This document shows positions 54,074 through 62,715 of a DNA stretch of 64,000 bases, in pieces. Within the stretch, counting starts at the first letter, position 1. Each line of letters begins with the position of its first letter. The translations under genes and the position numbers were made by a program. The notes under the pieces are model-generated. The model did not search any database, was not told the DNA's origin, and worked only from the letters and a program-made list of their open reading frames with translations. The stretch is from UBA4459 sp963776205 (GTDB lineage Bacteria; Bacteroidota; Bacteroidia; Bacteroidales; F082). The stretch is from assembly GCA_963776205.1 (NCBI GenBank), contig CAVZLR010000004.1:992001-1056000 (forward strand), given 5' to 3'.

Positions 54074-54857
54074 AGTTATTTTAATACAGGTTATTGAAAT
54101 TGTTAAAGAAGTTGGTTCTTTTATTCTGGAAGAGTCGAAAAAATTGTCAGCTTCTGATATTGAAGTAAAAGGGTTCAATGATTTTGTAACTAATGTCGAC
54201 AAGGAAGCTGAGCAAAGATTGATTGGGAAATTAAAGGGCATAATACCAAATGCAGGTTTTATTGTTGAAGAGGACAAATCGCAAAAAGAAGCTTCCGAAT
54301 ACAATTGGATCATTGATCCTATTGATGGCACAACCAATTTCATACATTCAATACCGGTATTTTCAATTTCAGTGGCATTACGTTTCAGAACTGACATCAT
54401 CATAGGGATTGTATATGAAATCAATTCGAAAGAATGTTTCCATGCCATCAAAAACCATCCTGCTTTTCTAAATAATGACATCATTTCCGTATCACAAAAT
54501 AAAATACTCAGCAACGCCCTGTTAGCAACTGGGTTTCCTTATAATGACTTTTCACAGCTCGATCCTTATTTGCTGTTATTTAAAGATTTAATGAAACATA
54601 GCAGTGGCATTCGAAGGCTTGGCTCAGCCGCAGTTGATTTAGCATATGTTGCCTGCGGACGATTTGATGTATTTTATGAATATGGGCTAAAGCCATGGGA
54701 TATTGCAGCCGGCTCATTTATAGTTCAGCAGGCAGGCGGAACAGTGACAGATTTTTCTGGCAGATCGGATTTTATCATTAACCGGCAAATAATTGCATCA
54801 AACACTATATTGCATGACGAATTTGTCAGGAAGGTAGGCACCTATTTTATTTCTTGA
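54063..54857 (+). CDS. Inositol monophosphatase family protein
   Basis: A 264-residue Mg-dependent phosphatase of the IMPase/SuhB family. The metal sites are visible: VEEDKS (about 75-80), WIIDPIDGTTNF (about 82-93) and LKPWDIAAGSFIVQQAGG (about 217-234). The segments SIPVFSISVALR and GIRRLGSAAVDLAYVACGR match as well. It removes phosphate from inositol phosphates or similar sugars. The 3'-phosphoadenosine phosphatase CysQ is a sister group; the motifs fit IMPase better, though the DUF2061 neighbour is often found beside sulfate-activation genes. Confidence 0.9.
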   Translation: MKLEVILIQVIEIVKEVGSFILEESKKLSASDIEVKGFNDFVTNVDKEAEQRLIGKLKGIIPNAGFIVEEDKSQKEASEYNWIIDPIDGTTNFIHSIPVFSISVALRFRTDIIIGIVYEINSKECFHAIKNHPAFLNNDIISVSQNKILSNALLATGFPYNDFSQLDPYLLLFKDLMKHSSGIRRLGSAAVDLAYVACGRFDVFYEYGLKPWDIAAGSFIVQQAGGTVTDFSGRSDFIINRQIIASNTILHDEFVRKVGTYFIS

Positions 54858-54916
54858 ATATTCACCTTCGCAGCATATTTTTTAGTATAATTGTATGTTT
54901 TACTCCTAACAAAAAA

Positions 54917-55234
54917 ATGACCAATAAGAATATAACTGAAAAACATAAGGACAGCCCAACTAGAAGTATTTTAAAAGCATTTAGTTGGCGATTCATAGCG
55001 TCTGGCGCCACTTTTATCATCAGCTTTGTGATATTTAGGCAATATACTACCAAATCATATTCGGAAATTCTTGAAACTGCCTCGATAATAACCTTTGTTG
55101 ATATTGTTGCCAAACTAATTTTATATTATTTACATGAAAGGTTATGGACAAATGTTACCTGGGGTAAATACTGGAAAAGGCAGGCATGGAAAAGGCGATA
55201 TAGAAAAATGCATAAAAACAATTCGGATGAATAA
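54917..55234 (+). CDS. DUF2061 membrane protein
   Basis: A 105-residue protein, starting at the ATG at 54917, with two membrane helices and the DUF2061 layout: TRSILKAFSWRFIASGATFIISF, the polar link SYSEILETASIITFVDIVAK, and LILYYLHERLWTNVTWGK, then a basic tail. A longer frame from a TTG at 54854 overlaps the IMPase stop. Function unknown; the family is often next to sulfate assimilation genes in Bacteroidetes. The NfeD gene starts within its last codons (8-base overlap). Confidence 0.8.
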   Translation: MTNKNITEKHKDSPTRSILKAFSWRFIASGATFIISFVIFRQYTTKSYSEILETASIITFVDIVAKLILYYLHERLWTNVTWGKYWKRQAWKRRYRKMHKNNSDE

Positions 55235-56597
55235 GAATTCATTAAGATCCTGTATCAGGTTTATTTTTATTCTCAGTTTTGCTGTGTTCAGTTCCCAAAC
55301 GCAAGGATTTGAAACAGATTCCGCTTTACAGCATAAAGTTTACATTTTCGACATAAAGGAAATGATTGCCCCCCCTGTTTGGCGTACAACTAAACTGGCA
55401 ATGGAAGCTGCTGTAGATGAAGATGCAGATCTTATTCTGATTCATATGAATACTTATGGCGGCACCCTGGATGATGCAGACTCCATTCGTACAAAAATTC
55501 TTAATTCGCGAATACCCGTATACGTATTTATCGATAAAAATGCTGCATCTGCAGGAGCACTTATATCTATTGCATGCGACAGCATTTATATGGCACCAGG
55601 GGCCAGTATTGGAGCTGCCACTGTTGTAAATCAGCAGGGCGAACAAATGCCTGATAAGTACCAATCCTATATGAGATCCATGATGCGCTCAACTGCTGAA
55701 GCGAAAAATCGCGATGTTGATATCGCCCAGGCAATGGTTGACCCAAAAGTTTACGTAGCCGGTATCAGCGATTCAGGGCAGGTATTAACGTTTACAGTTT
55801 CAGAAGCCATAAAATATGATTTTTGTGAAGCCAAGTTAAACAGTATTGAAGAAGTGCTGGAGCATACCGGCTTCGGAGATAGTGAAATTATAAGGCATCA
55901 ACTCACCGCAACAGATAAAATTATTGGTTGGCTGATCAACCCGTTTGTGAGTGGTATCCTTATAATGATAATAGTTGGAGGTATTTATTTTGAACTTCAA
56001 ACCCCTGGCGTTGGTTTTCCAATCGCAGCAGCTGCTTTGGCTGCCCTGCTATATTTCGCACCGCTATACATTGAAGGACTGGCCAATAATTGGGAGATAT
56101 TGATTTTCGTGGTTGGACTCATATTAATCGCAGTAGAAATTTTTGCCATTCCCGGCTTTGGTGTTGCCGGAGTACTCGGCATCACCCTAATGGTAACTGG
56201 ATTAACACTTAGTATGGTTGACCAGATTGGGCCAGGTACATTTGATTATGACTTATCGAAACTTGTTAAGGCATTTTTCATTGTAGTAATTGCATTCTTT
56301 GTCTCTATTATTGGCTCAATTGTCCTGAGTAAACAACTGTTTACTACTTCAAGATTTGGAAATCTGGCATTAGCTAAGGTACAAGATACTGATGAAGGTT
56401 ATTCTTCTGCCACAGTAGCTTATAAAGCAATGATTAATAAATCTGGAGTAACCAGAACCATCCTGAGACCTGCCGGAAAAATAGAGATCGATGGTGATTT
56501 ATTTGATGCGGTTGCCTTAACTAGTTATATTGAGAAAGGAGAAAAAGTGATTGTGGTTGATTATCATAATGCGCAACTCGTAGTAAAAAAAGCATAA
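55227..56597 (+). CDS. NfeD-family membrane serine protease (ClpP-like plus NfeD domains)
   Basis: A 456-residue long-form NfeD protein starting at the ATG at 55227. After a signal-like helix (about 8-27) comes a ClpP-class protease domain with MNTYGGTLDDADSIRT and the Ser nucleophile in NAASAGALISIACD. Four to five membrane helices follow (about 235-375), then a small OB-fold NfeD domain at the end (about 390-456). Archaeal relatives cleave stomatin (Ser/Lys dyad); a stomatin partner is not seen here. It overlaps the DUF2061 gene by 8 bases and is 2 bases before the macrodomain gene. Confidence 0.88.
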   Translation: MNKNSLRSCIRFIFILSFAVFSSQTQGFETDSALQHKVYIFDIKEMIAPPVWRTTKLAMEAAVDEDADLILIHMNTYGGTLDDADSIRTKILNSRIPVYVFIDKNAASAGALISIACDSIYMAPGASIGAATVVNQQGEQMPDKYQSYMRSMMRSTAEAKNRDVDIAQAMVDPKVYVAGISDSGQVLTFTVSEAIKYDFCEAKLNSIEEVLEHTGFGDSEIIRHQLTATDKIIGWLINPFVSGILIMIIVGGIYFELQTPGVGFPIAAAALAALLYFAPLYIEGLANNWEILIFVVGLILIAVEIFAIPGFGVAGVLGITLMVTGLTLSMVDQIGPGTFDYDLSKLVKAFFIVVIAFFVSIIGSIVLSKQLFTTSRFGNLALAKVQDTDEGYSSATVAYKAMINKSGVTRTILRPAGKIEIDGDLFDAVALTSYIEKGEKVIVVDYHNAQLVVKKA

Positions 56598-56599
56598 AA

Positions 56600-57109
56600 G
56601 TGGAAAATAAAATTGAAGTTACCCGAAAAGATATTACCCAACTGGAAGTAGATGTAATTGTAAATGCTGCCAACAGCAGGTTGCTTGGAGGTGGTGGTGT
56701 AGATGGTGCGATTCATCGTGCTGCAGGACCTCAATTACTGGAAGAGTGCAAAACATTGAACGGCTGCCAAACCAGTGAAGCTAAAATTACAAATGGGTAT
56801 GATTTACCTGCCAGATATGTGATTCACACCGTTGGACCTGTATGGAGAGGTGGTAAATTCAATGAGTCTGAATTGCTCAAGAATTGTTACAAGAACAGCT
56901 TGCAACTGGCTCAGATAAATGATTGTAAGTCAATTGCGTTCCCAAATATCAGCACAGGCATCTATGGGTATCCTAAACACGAAGCCGCTGAAATTGCAAT
57001 AAAAACTGTCCAAGACTTCCTAAAAGACAATAATATACCTTCCAAAGTATATTTTGTTTGTTTTGAAGAACCTAATTTTAATATCTACACTGAATTACTC
57101 AGTAAGTAA
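56600..57109 (+). CDS. Macrodomain protein (O-acetyl-ADP-ribose deacetylase, YmdB-like)
   Basis: A 169-residue single macrodomain. Its ligand loops are clear: DVIVNAANSRLLGGGGVDGAIH near the start (conserved Asn-Ala-Ala-Asn and GGGGVDGAI; broken here as residues about 19-40) and FPNISTGIYGYPKHEAAEIA. These match YmdB/MacroD enzymes that hydrolyse O-acetyl-ADP-ribose and remove mono-ADP-ribose. It starts with GTG, 2 bases after the NfeD stop, and is the last gene of the six-gene operon. No ADP-ribosyltransferase or sirtuin gene is adjacent. Confidence 0.93.
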   Translation: MENKIEVTRKDITQLEVDVIVNAANSRLLGGGGVDGAIHRAAGPQLLEECKTLNGCQTSEAKITNGYDLPARYVIHTVGPVWRGGKFNESELLKNCYKNSLQLAQINDCKSIAFPNISTGIYGYPKHEAAEIAIKTVQDFLKDNNIPSKVYFVCFEEPNFNIYTELLSK

Positions 57110-57161
57110 TTAGCCGAACAAAACCTTATTAAAAATCTATAAATAATTAAAATAAGTTGTG

Positions 57162-57169
57162 TATTTTTG
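57162..57169 (+). promoter_or_regulatory. Candidate -7 element of the MarR-pirin-CDGSH unit
   Basis: TATTTTTG, an exact TAnnTTTG match, 36 bases before the marR-type ATG and 6 bases before the inverted repeat at 57176-57192. No TTG lies at a convincing -33 distance. Confidence 0.4.
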
Positions 57170-57175
57170 TTGTTC

Positions 57176-57192
57176 TAAACATATTTTGTTTA
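57176..57192. promoter_or_regulatory. Inverted repeat, candidate MarR operator
   Basis: TAAACA-TATTT-TGTTTA has perfect 6-base arms and a 5-base centre. It lies between the likely -7 element and the ATG of the MarR gene, the usual place for an autorepressor site. A protein-binding role is inferred from position and symmetry. Confidence 0.5.
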
Positions 57193-57205
57193 ACACATAT
57201 TTTAT

Positions 57206-57643
57206 ATGAAACACAAACTGTCCTATACAAAACATCAACGAGCTGTTGTTGAAATCATCTGGATCTTTAACTTGATTGATGAACGCATTTCAGCAACATT
57301 AAGGGGGTTTGGCATAACACATGTACAATTTAATATATTGCGATTGCTGCAAAGTCAGTATCCGGAAGTAATTTCTGTTGGAGAAGTAAAAAAAAGGGTT
57401 TTATTCCGTACGTCTGACGTAACCCGATTAATTGACCGTTTAGTGAACAAGAAATTGGTAGAGCGCAGTTTATGTGAACAAAACAGAAGAAAAATGGACT
57501 TAAAAATCAGCAAAGAAGGCCTGGAACTTATTGAAAAGATTTTGCCTGGCCTAAATAGAACCATTGATGAATTAGTTGGCAGTAAATTAAGTGAACAAGA
57601 AGCTGAAATAGTTGTTGAATTATTAAAAAAGATCAGAAGCTGA
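57206..57643 (+). CDS. MarR-family transcriptional regulator
   Basis: A 145-residue winged-helix regulator. The core runs ITHVQFNILRLLQSQYPEVI (helix before the HTH), FRTSDVTRLIDRLVNKKLVE (recognition helix region) and RRKMDLKISKEGLELIEKI (wing), all as in MarR/SlyA proteins. Such regulators are usually repressors released by small aromatic molecules or by cysteine oxidation; this one has a single cysteine (CEQN, about residue 91) in the wing region. It is followed by pirin after 28 bases and by a CDGSH gene, so these are probable targets besides itself. Confidence 0.9.
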   Translation: MKHKLSYTKHQRAVVEIIWIFNLIDERISATLRGFGITHVQFNILRLLQSQYPEVISVGEVKKRVLFRTSDVTRLIDRLVNKKLVERSLCEQNRRKMDLKISKEGLELIEKILPGLNRTIDELVGSKLSEQEAEIVVELLKKIRS

Positions 57644-57671
57644 TACTTTTTAATCAAGAAGTACAAAAAAA

Positions 57672-58547
57672 ATGAAAAATAGAAGCATACATAAGATCAT
57701 CCCGGCACGAAAAGTAAATATGGGTGGTATATACCTGGATCAACCTTTACCTTTTGAAGATATTGATCAAATAGACCCTTTTATTCTTATACATCATTGG
57801 AATAAAAAAATTGGAGGGGGTGATAGTCAGAAAAACCAGGGCGTTGGACCGCACCCTCACCGGGGATTTTCTCCGGTAACTTTAATATTTAAAGGTGGTG
57901 TTCATCATCAGGACTCAAGAGGGAATAACAGTATCATTGTAGAAGGCGGCACCCAATGGATGAACAGCGGAATGGGAATCGTTCACAGCGAACGCCCAAC
58001 CAAAGAGCTTGCAGAAAATGGTGGTGAATTTGAGTTTATTCAGTTCTGGGTAAATGCTCCGGCTAAAAATAAAATGGATGAACCTTCCTACCAGCCACTT
58101 TTAAAAGAGGACACACCCAACTTTAAGTCAGAAGACCAAAAAATAGACATTGCTGTTGTAGCGGGGGCGATAAATGACATTAAAGGGCCAATAAAAACAA
58201 ACAGCCCTTTAATCGTTTTACGTCTCACAATTGAAAAAGGTGGTAAAGTTACCATTCCGATTCCTGAGGATTTCAATACGCTCCTCTACCAGTTGGACGG
58301 CTCCCTTCTGATAAACGAAAAAAGTAAAACCAAAGAAAAGAATATGCTTTGGTTCAGAAATGACGGAAAAAAAATTACTATTGAAGGCATAGAAAACACA
58401 CGGGCTATCATACTTTCCGGCAAACCTATAAACGAGGAAATAACCACTTATGGACCATTTGTAATGAATACGCAAACAGAAATTATGGAAGCTATGCGTG
58501 ACTATCAAATGGGAAAGATGGGTGTTTTAGTTGAACAATTTGAATAA
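57672..58547 (+). CDS. Pirin-family protein
   Basis: A 291-residue bicupin of the pirin family. The metal site is clear in the N-terminal cupin: GPHPHRGFSPVTLIF (two His), GVHHQDSRGN (His) and a Glu near HSERP after the NSGMGIVHSE segment. Pirins are iron-binding; some are quercetin dioxygenases and others modulate enzymes or transcription. It is 28 bases after the MarR gene and 39 bases before the CDGSH gene, so an oxidative or aromatic-compound stress unit is likely. The specific substrate is unknown. Confidence 0.92.
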   Translation: MKNRSIHKIIPARKVNMGGIYLDQPLPFEDIDQIDPFILIHHWNKKIGGGDSQKNQGVGPHPHRGFSPVTLIFKGGVHHQDSRGNNSIIVEGGTQWMNSGMGIVHSERPTKELAENGGEFEFIQFWVNAPAKNKMDEPSYQPLLKEDTPNFKSEDQKIDIAVVAGAINDIKGPIKTNSPLIVLRLTIEKGGKVTIPIPEDFNTLLYQLDGSLLINEKSKTKEKNMLWFRNDGKKITIEGIENTRAIILSGKPINEEITTYGPFVMNTQTEIMEAMRDYQMGKMGVLVEQFE

Positions 58548-58586
58548 AATATCTTTAAATAAATACAATCATTAAAACTGAATATC

Positions 58587-58829
58587 ATGGAAAAAGGAAA
58601 AATTGCCGGCAAAACGCCACAAATTATAGAACTGGAAGAAGGTAAAGTATTTGCATGGTGTGCATGTGGATTATCTACCAATCAACCCTATTGCGACGGA
58701 TCGCATAAAGGTACTGGATTTAAACCTCACGTTTTCAAAGCAGACGCAACAAAAAAAGCAGCTTTCTGCATATGCAAGCAAACAGATAATCCTCCTTATT
58801 GTGATGGAAGCCACTCAAAGCTCAAGTAA
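58587..58829 (+). CDS. Double-CDGSH iron-sulfur protein
   Basis: An 80-residue protein made of two CDGSH modules. The first is CACGLSTNQPYCDGSH (Cys25, Cys27, Cys36, His40) and the second CICKQTDNPPYCDGSH (Cys61, Cys63, Cys72, His76). Each should bind a [2Fe-2S] cluster with three Cys and one His, the mitoNEET-type ligand set. Such clusters are redox-active and can be handed to other proteins. It ends the MarR-pirin operon. The single-protein double-module form is known in bacteria. Confidence 0.95.
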   Translation: MEKGKIAGKTPQIIELEEGKVFAWCACGLSTNQPYCDGSHKGTGFKPHVFKADATKKAAFCICKQTDNPPYCDGSHSKLK

Positions 58830-58991
58830 CTTATAGGATATCACACCATTTAATAATTTTCGCCTTCATCAATGGAGGGTGGAATGTATAACTTTTACTA
58901 ATAAAACTTTAAATCTCTTAAATTCCAGAGCATGTTTTTTATTAAATTTGATGCTTTTAAAAACTCTGAATTTTAAATTCCATCTATCATT

Positions 58992-60632
58992 ATGAAAAAC
59001 ATCTTTATTCTAACCTTGGGTTTCCTGTTAACACACCATTTTTTAATCGCCCAAATTCCTGCACAATTTGATTTACGCGACGTTGGAGGACAGAATTATG
59101 TTACAAGTGTTAAAAGTCAACAGGGCGGAACATGCTGGACACATGGCAGCTGGGCATCAATGGAAGGTAACTTATTAATGACCGATGTTTGGGAAGCCGA
59201 AGGTGAAAACGGGGAACCCGCCCTGGCAGAATATCACCTCGACTGGTGGAATGGATACAATGAATATTTCAACCAGGATTTAGATCCACCATATAATAAT
59301 GGCCAGGGGCTGGAAGTACATATGGGAGGAGATTACAGGGTAACAACAGCCTATATGTCAAGACTAGAAGGTGCCACAAGGGAGATTGATGGCAATAACT
59401 ATAATAGCCCGCCACAAAGGTTTAGTCCTGATTATCACATATATTATGCAAGGGATGTTGAATGGTATACCGCAGGTCCTAACCTTGAGAATATTGATTT
59501 AATTAAGTCTAAAGTTATGCAGCATGGCGTTATGGCAATATGTATGGCATATAGCAATAGTTTTATTGACAATAATTACAACCATTATCAACCACCTTCA
59601 AATAATATGGAACCAAATCACTCAGTTGCAATTATAGGATGGGATGATGAACATGTTACACAAGCGCCAGAACCCGGGGCCTGGATTGTTAAGAATAGCT
59701 GGGGGTCTGGATGGGGATATAATGGATATTTTTGGATATCGTATTATGATAAACAGGCTTGCCAGAATCCAGAAATGGGGGCTATCTCATTTTACAATGT
59801 TGTTAAATCCGTTTGGGATACTGCCTATTATCACGATTATCATGGATGGCGCGACACTTTGCTAGGTGTAACAGAAGCGTTCAATGCCTTCACTGCAACT
59901 GAACATGAAGCGATAACTGCGGTTAGTTTCTTTACTGCAGAAAATGATGTGGAATTCACAATAAGGATCTATGATGATTTTAATGGATCTACACTCGATA
60001 ACCAACTAGATGAAGTTACTGGAAACCTTGAATTCTCCGGATTGCATACTATCGATTTAAATGATGAAGTAAACATTTTTGACGGAGATGATTTTTATGT
60101 TTATTTAAGCTTATCAGCTGGAGGATTTCCTTACGACAGAACATCAGATGTACCTGTATTGCTGGGAGGTGACAGCCGCGTGATTGTTCCTTCTGCTGCA
60201 AATGCAGGTGAGAGTTATTACAATGAAGAAGGAGCATGGAAGGACTTCTATGAATATATCGATGATTCGGGTTTTGAGCAAACCGGCAACCTGTGTATAA
60301 AAGCGCTTGCTATTCATGACCCTACACTTTCGGCATCGTCGATTGAAAATAGTGGTAAATCCTCTTTAGGAGGCAATTATCCAAATCCTTTTAGTGATCA
60401 AACCCTAATTAGCTATCATATAGCATCTGAATCCTCAGTTAAGATATTCGTTTACAATTCAATGGGACAAATTATTATGATGATGGATGAAGGAATTAAA
60501 CAAGCAGGATCTTATAGTTACGTTTTAAATAGTTCTGATATGCATGGAAATCATTTGATTGAAGGGGTTTACTTCTATTCAATTGAAGTTGACGGTCACA
60601 GGCTTGAAACGAAGAAAATGATCAAAAAATAA
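58992..60632 (+). CDS. T9SS-exported papain-like (C1) cysteine protease
   Basis: A 546-residue secreted protease. Signal peptide 1-20 (ending LIAQ). The C1A catalytic triad is visible: Cys48 in GGTCWTHGSWASME, His near 209 in NHSVAIIGWDDE, and Asn near 235 in WIVKNSWGSGWGYNGYFW. The oxyanion Gln lies in KSQQGG. There is no obvious propeptide. A lectin-like beta domain follows (about 275-450), then a T9SS type A sorting domain (GGNYPNPFSDQTLISY to the end). It likely degrades external protein at the cell surface. A TAAATTTG (58943-58950) may be its -7 element. A chagasin-like inhibitor is encoded at 44615-44998. Confidence 0.93.
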   Translation: MKNIFILTLGFLLTHHFLIAQIPAQFDLRDVGGQNYVTSVKSQQGGTCWTHGSWASMEGNLLMTDVWEAEGENGEPALAEYHLDWWNGYNEYFNQDLDPPYNNGQGLEVHMGGDYRVTTAYMSRLEGATREIDGNNYNSPPQRFSPDYHIYYARDVEWYTAGPNLENIDLIKSKVMQHGVMAICMAYSNSFIDNNYNHYQPPSNNMEPNHSVAIIGWDDEHVTQAPEPGAWIVKNSWGSGWGYNGYFWISYYDKQACQNPEMGAISFYNVVKSVWDTAYYHDYHGWRDTLLGVTEAFNAFTATEHEAITAVSFFTAENDVEFTIRIYDDFNGSTLDNQLDEVTGNLEFSGLHTIDLNDEVNIFDGDDFYVYLSLSAGGFPYDRTSDVPVLLGGDSRVIVPSAANAGESYYNEEGAWKDFYEYIDDSGFEQTGNLCIKALAIHDPTLSASSIENSGKSSLGGNYPNPFSDQTLISYHIASESSVKIFVYNSMGQIIMMMDEGIKQAGSYSYVLNSSDMHGNHLIEGVYFYSIEVDGHRLETKKMIKK

Positions 60633-60650
60633 TTAGCTGAATTTAACTGA

Positions 60651-61703
60651 ATGCCTAGAAACAAAGAATTTAATTTGCCTGTAACTGTTCTTATTGGAAG
60701 CGACAGGAGTAATATGAAAAGTATTACCAGGGGTATGCAAATTGATCCAGCATACAAATTGAAGCACGGTATTACTTTATCCATAAGCACGATTCTAACT
60801 TTATTCAGTAAAATTGAAAACAAAACAAAAGCCCGGCTGATCAGACAAACTGAAATTTCAAAACCACCTGTATTTGTAGTGGGTTTCTGGCGAAGTGGAA
60901 CAACCCTATTGCATAACCTATTGTGCCAGAACCCGGATTTTGCTTTCGTCTCTACCTTCCAGACTGTTTTTCCGAACCACACATTATCTAACCAGTGGTG
61001 GTTAAAATATGTGGGTGCGCCGTTTATACCCGAGTACCGTCCTGCTGATAAAGTAAAGCTGGAATGGGAAAATCCGCAGGAAGAAGAATTATCATTGGGA
61101 AATATGCAGGAAATCAGCTATTACAATTTCATGTATTTCCCCAATAGTTTTGAGAAATACCTTAATAAAGGATTACTGTTAGAAAACCTGGATGAAAAAG
61201 AACTAAAAAAATGGGAGGACGCTTATTTAAAGCTTATTAAAACAGCCATCATCAATACCAGGGGGCAACAGTTTGTTTCTAAAAATCCACCCAATGCATT
61301 CAGGATTCCTCAACTTTTAAAAATGTTTCCGGATGCGAAGTTTATTAATATAGCACGAAAAGAAGACGAAGTGATCTTTTCATTCAAACGATTTATGGTT
61401 GAAGTGTTAAAAGGCACAGCACTTCAGGATTTTGACCTGGAAATACTGGACAATCAGGTTAAGGAACTTTACGCTATTTACAAGAAAAAATACAACAACG
61501 ACAAATTACTTATTCCCAAGGGGAACCTGGTTGAAATTGATTACCACGAATTTGTTGATCATAAAATTGAAGGCATCAAGCACGTTTATGATTCGCTAGG
61601 ACTTGATGGTTTTAAAACATCTTTACCATATATGGAACAATACCTGGAGGAGACCAAAGATTTTCAGCCCTGGAATCACCGGAAAATGCAAAAGAAAAAG
61701 TAG
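60651..61703 (+). CDS. Sulfotransferase family protein
   Basis: A 350-residue PAPS-dependent sulfotransferase-like protein. The 5'-phosphosulfate-binding loop is FVVGFWRSGTTLLHNLL (about 78-94) and the 3'-phosphate site is in FINIARKEDEVIFSFKRFM (about 226-244). The rest matches the PF13469-type family (NPPNAFRIPQLLKMFPDAKF). It would add sulfate to a hydroxyl of a lipid, sugar or peptide; the acceptor is unknown. It lies 18 bases after the protease stop and may be read with it. PAPS-forming genes are not in the window. Confidence 0.85.
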   Translation: MPRNKEFNLPVTVLIGSDRSNMKSITRGMQIDPAYKLKHGITLSISTILTLFSKIENKTKARLIRQTEISKPPVFVVGFWRSGTTLLHNLLCQNPDFAFVSTFQTVFPNHTLSNQWWLKYVGAPFIPEYRPADKVKLEWENPQEEELSLGNMQEISYYNFMYFPNSFEKYLNKGLLLENLDEKELKKWEDAYLKLIKTAIINTRGQQFVSKNPPNAFRIPQLLKMFPDAKFINIARKEDEVIFSFKRFMVEVLKGTALQDFDLEILDNQVKELYAIYKKKYNNDKLLIPKGNLVEIDYHEFVDHKIEGIKHVYDSLGLDGFKTSLPYMEQYLEETKDFQPWNHRKMQKKK

Positions 61704-61706
61704 TAA

Positions 61707-62609
61707 TTATTTTTTCAGTGGGATATAATTATCCATCGTCTGACAAACCAAAGAAGAAAACCGGGAGCCTTCACCCATCAATTTGCTCAAGTTATCTTCA
61801 GTTAAATTTCTAAAATCATTTGTTAATCCCTGATCAATAATTGAGTTAACCAATCCCGCTGTATAGGCGTCACCTGCACCAATTGTACTGATCACCTTTA
61901 TCTTTTTAGCTATCAACGATTTTTTATTATTCTTAAAGAATGCGGTACTTCCATTTTTACCTTGTGTGATGACTATCAAAGCATCCTTATTAATCTTAAA
62001 AAGCTCCGCTTTCATTTTTTCTATTTCAGTTTCCTCAAATATATTCGAGAAATCTTCATCTGATCCTTTGATGATATCAGCAAACGCCAGATTCTTTATA
62101 AGCATTTCTCTGCTTCCTTCATTTTTTAATTGGTGGTTATGCCTGACATTCGGGTCGTAAACAATCAATGCTCCTCCCCTTTTCGCTGCTTGTTAAGTAA
62201 GTAATTGAGATCATTTTCAATTTCCGGATCACGCGAATACATGGAACCCAGTACCAGGATATCATTTTGAGTAAACATCTGGTGGATTGGCAAGTGACCT
62301 GATTACCGGGTATGCTTTTTGAAAAGTATAGCTGGGTTTGGAGTTTTCATCTAACAGGGCCAATGCTTTTGAAGTTTGATTATTCTTATAGATTGTTATA
62401 AAATCTGTATTGACACCATTTTCATGAAGGAATCTAATCAGCTGACTTCCTGTTTCATCATCTCCTATTTCTGAAATCAATGACACATCCTTCCCTGCCC
62501 TGCTCAGCGAAACGGATACATTCAAAAGAGAGCCACCCGGCTTCGCAATAGTATTGCCATCAATGCTTGTAATAATGTCCATCAACGATTCTCCCAGGGT
62601 GTATATCAT
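61707..62609 (-). pseudogene. PfkB-family carbohydrate kinase, interrupted by two compensating frameshifts
   Basis: The full span of 903 bases is exactly 301 codons and reads as a ribokinase-family sugar kinase. The first part has the KPGGSLLNVSVSLSRAG motif; the last part has the catalytic STIGAGDAYTAGL (Asp base). The first frame stops at 62262, and a second open frame begins at 62168 in the same frame. Between them another frame encodes FTQNDILVLGSMYSRDPEIE and onward, a proper PfkB segment. One extra base near 62278-62288 and one missing base in CCCC at 62176-62179 explain it. Substrate probably fructose or a similar sugar, not certain. Confidence 0.85.
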
Positions 62610-62715
62610 TTATTGATTTTGTTTATCAAAAGTAATTTTTAACAGTGAAATTTACGATTGTTCATCAGATTTATTTGTAATACATTAAATTTGCGGCTTT
62701 ATATAAATTCGATCC

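Noticed and set aside
58830..58991. Weak inverted sequence around CCTTC...GGAGGG after the CDGSH gene as a terminator.
   Set aside because: The arms do not pair well and no T run follows.
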